The notes beneath the pieces were generated by a model that was given only the letters and a program-made list of their open reading frames with translations, had not been told where the DNA came from and did no database searches. This document shows, in pieces, positions 62,275 through 64,000 of a DNA stretch of 64,000 nt. Each line of letters starts with the position of its first letter. Positions within the stretch are counted from its first letter, which is position 1. The DNA lies in contig CAVRQC010000033.1 of assembly GCA_963723205.1 (NCBI GenBank), positions 62,001-126,000 of the forward strand, in the 5' to 3' direction. Origin of the DNA: CAVQBP01 sp963723205. Lineage in GTDB: Bacteria; Bacteroidota; Ignavibacteria; Ignavibacteriales; Ignavibacteriaceae. The translations under genes were made by a program, and so were the position numbers.

Positions 62275-62739
62275 TTAATTAATTTTTATTTCAAGTTCTT
62301 TTGGCTTAGCTTCTTCTGCTTTTGGCACAGTAATGATCAATTGACCATCTTTAAAGGAAGCATCAATTAAATCTACTTTTATTTGTGCTGGAAGAGTAAA
62401 TGATCTGAAATATCTCCCATATGATCTCTCAACTCTATGATATCTGGAATCTTTATCTTCCTTTTCCTGTTTACGTTCGCCACTAATATTCAGTTGTCCA
62501 TCTGAGAATGAAATCTTAACATCTTTTTTATCAATTCCCGGAAGATCCATTTTTAAAATGTAGTTCTCTTTGTTTTCGGAAATATCTGTTAGAGGAGCCC
62601 AAACAGCATTCTCATATTCTTCGTCTCCATCTCCGCCATTTCCGAATCCAAATCTTTTTTCAAAATTATTAAACATTCTGCTGAATTCACGTTCAATGCT
62701 TAATAATTCTCTTGCCGGATTCCATCTTACAATTGCCAT
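62275..62739 (-). CDS. Hsp20 / alpha-crystallin family small heat shock protein
   Basis: From the ATG at 62739, with a perfect AAGGAGG 9 bases upstream, the product is 154 residues: MAIVRWNPARELLSIEREFSR, a glycine/acid-rich linker, the alpha-crystallin domain (about 50-145: NYILKMDLPGIDKKDVKISF, FRSFTLPAQIKVDLIDASFKDGQL) and a short tail. The longer frame to 62778 lacks a good ribosome site. It is a holdase that binds unfolding proteins. It is the first gene of the chaperone cluster, with its own terminator. Confidence 0.93.
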   Translation of the reverse strand: MAIVRWNPARELLSIEREFSRMFNNFEKRFGFGNGGDGDEEYENAVWAPLTDISENKENYILKMDLPGIDKKDVKISFSDGQLNISGERKQEKEDKDSRYHRVERSYGRYFRSFTLPAQIKVDLIDASFKDGQLIITVPKAEEAKPKELEIKIN

Positions 62740-63095
62740 TTTATTATCCTCCTTTTTTGTTCTATAATTATTATGCACTTAAGAATTTAACAATAGCTGT
62801 GCCATTTCCTTAAAACCCCTATAACCCATTGTATAAAAATAAGTTACGGAGATTTAGGCGAGTTTTTTATAATTTGTCAAAATGACTTATAAAAGTGACT
62901 ATTATCTTGTGATTTTTAATTCTTTTGTCAAGGAACTGACATAATTACAGTGCATCTGATAGGTATATATAGTTTAATATTAAAGTAATATGTGTCTAAT
63001 CTAATCTTAAAATCACAAGATGATATGAGAGCAGTTAATTGTATTGTAGAAACATATTAATTTAATTATTTTTGCGTTCTTTGATTTAGTTTTTT
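62740..63095. other. 356-bp divergent intergenic region between hsp20 and mnmE
   Basis: It contains the hsp20 ribosome site and two TGAC-type inverted repeats (62876-62886 and 62926-62941). No CIRCE element and no further gene were seen. Confidence 0.5.
62876..62941. promoter_or_regulatory. pair of TGAC-type inverted repeats upstream of hsp20 and mnmE
   Basis: GTCA-AAA-TGAC (62876-62886) and TGTCA-AGGAAC-TGACA (62926-62941) lie 40 bases apart. They resemble operator half-sites for an unknown regulator. Arms are short, so chance is possible. Confidence 0.3.
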
Positions 63096-64000
63096 ATGGA
63101 TAGCAGCAATATAAAAGAAAATATTTTTGTTGAAGATACTATTGCAGCGGTAGCTACACCCCCCGGAATCGGTGCGATTTCAATTATTAGAGTTAGTGGT
63201 TCACAAGCAATAAACATTGTAGATTCGGTTTTTATTGGAAAAGAAAAATTAATTAAAGTCCCTTCTCACAGAATAACTTATGGAAAGATCTTTGACGATG
63301 ATGAAATATTAATTGATGATGTCCTGGTTTCAGTTTTTAAGAATCCTCATTCATATACAGGTGAAGATTCGGTTGAGATTAGTACTCACGGGAATCCATT
63401 AATATCTCAAAAGATAATTGAGCTGCTTATTAAAAAAGGAATCAGAACTGCTGAACCCGGAGAATTTACAAAAAGAGCATTTCTTAATAATAAAATAGAT
63501 CTAGCTCAGGCTGAATCTGTTGTTGATATAATTAACTCAAGAACTGAAGCTTCATTACGCGGCGCGAGAAATCAACTGGACGGAGTTTTATCTAATAAAG
63601 TTGAAGAAATTCGGGAACTCTTAATTAATGCTTCTTCATTTGTTGAGCTTGAATTGGATTTTGCAGAAGAAGATGTTGAGTTCATTGATAAAAATGAACT
63701 TTTAAAAAGGTTAAATAAAATAAAATCAGAAATTGACAAGCTGCTGGAGACTTATTCATTCGGCAGAGTTATTAGAGACGGAGTTAATGTTGCTATAGTC
63801 GGGATTCCGAATGTCGGCAAGTCCTCACTTTTAAATTATATATTAAAAGAATCCAGGGCTATTGTCAGTCATATACCCGGAACCACAAGAGATGTTATTC
63901 GTGAAGATGTTTCTATAGATGGAATCTTGTATAGATTATTTGATACTGCCGGGATTAGAATTTCTGATGATGAGATTGAAAAAGAGGGTGTTGTAAGGAG
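63096..64000 (+). CDS. mnmE: tRNA uridine-5-carboxymethylaminomethyl modification GTPase MnmE, N-terminal part
   Basis: The first 301 residues are in the window; the rest lies beyond the edge. The N-terminal tetrahydrofolate-binding domain has the typical DTIAAVATPPGIGAISIIRV and NPHSYTGEDSVEISTHG. A helical domain follows (LDFAEEDVEF), and the inserted G domain has P-loop GIPNVGKSS, GTTRD and DTAGIR. MnmE with MnmG makes cmnm5U at the wobble base of several tRNAs. The ATG at 63096 follows a T-rich leader without a Shine-Dalgarno sequence. Divergent from the hsp20 gene. Confidence 0.96.
   Translation, partial: MDSSNIKENIFVEDTIAAVATPPGIGAISIIRVSGSQAINIVDSVFIGKEKLIKVPSHRITYGKIFDDDEILIDDVLVSVFKNPHSYTGEDSVEISTHGNPLISQKIIELLIKKGIRTAEPGEFTKRAFLNNKIDLAQAESVVDIINSRTEASLRGARNQLDGVLSNKVEEIRELLINASSFVELELDFAEEDVEFIDKNELLKRLNKIKSEIDKLLETYSFGRVIRDGVNVAIVGIPNVGKSSLLNYILKESRAIVSHIPGTTRDVIREDVSIDGILYRLFDTAGIRISDDEIEKEGVVR

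Overview
The window looks like a chromosomal segment of an Ignavibacteriota (Ignavibacteria) or closely related FCB-group bacterium. The main evidence is three proteins ending in the type IX secretion (T9SS) type A sorting domain written in the Ignavibacteria manner (NYPNPFNPxTxI, then GREVxTLVN, then SGVYFYRL, then TKKMxLxR). AT-rich intergenic DNA, start sites that mix good Shine-Dalgarno sequences with purely A-rich leaders, a TMEM260/DUF2723 protein and many short convergent or divergent units fit the same assignment. No T9SS machinery gene, phage, insertion sequence or CRISPR array was found.

Layout. 0-6.5 kb: two tandem outer-membrane beta-barrel genes (the first cut by the window edge), then hemL, a membrane metallophosphoesterase, a Mut7-C RNase and aspS on the minus strand. 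6.5-24.5 kb: ordinary metabolism and transport: pyrimidine nucleoside phosphorylase, two PLP amino-acid decarboxylases, an SPFH protein, an ADP-forming acyl-CoA synthetase, MarC, a rhomboid protease, PAP2, hemH, a CPA1 antiporter, GNAT, a MEMO-like protein, MFS and MsrA. 24.7-27.5 kb: small envelope and stress genes (two YtxH, two DoxX, one STAS). 27.8-38.8 kb: a DDAH-like hydrolase, tRNA-Lys, a GH78 rhamnosidase, DUF2723, an accessory-looking two-gene cassette (DUF1828-type plus a His-rich partner), a membrane nucleotide cyclase and a SCO1 protein.

39-56 kb is a surface-protein and signalling region. It holds T9SS proteins with YCF48-like and two-component-regulator-type propeller repeats. 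It also holds three related 'SYQGxLTD' proteins, one of them carrying a YadA-like head and a Peptidase_S74 chaperone. A secreted TPR-CHAT caspase-like protease lies convergent to an ECF-like sigma factor and a zinc-finger, single-TM anti-sigma-like protein. Two almost identical 39-bp elements lie 48-49 bp upstream of two surface-protein transcription units, and the same bipartite core (TGAAAGT-N15-AAACTAT, minus strand) precedes the anti-sigma-like gene. My main hypothesis is a surface-protein regulon run by this sigma/anti-sigma pair, with the CHAT protease as a possible releaser. The proteins and motifs are seen; the circuit is inferred.

56.5-64 kb is a chaperone cluster (clpB, htpG, cbpA-type dnaJ, hsp20, all on the minus strand), then the start of mnmE, cut by the window end. 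Three REP-like palindromes carrying a GTAG foot are scattered in the window; one sits in frame inside the sorting domain of a T9SS protein.
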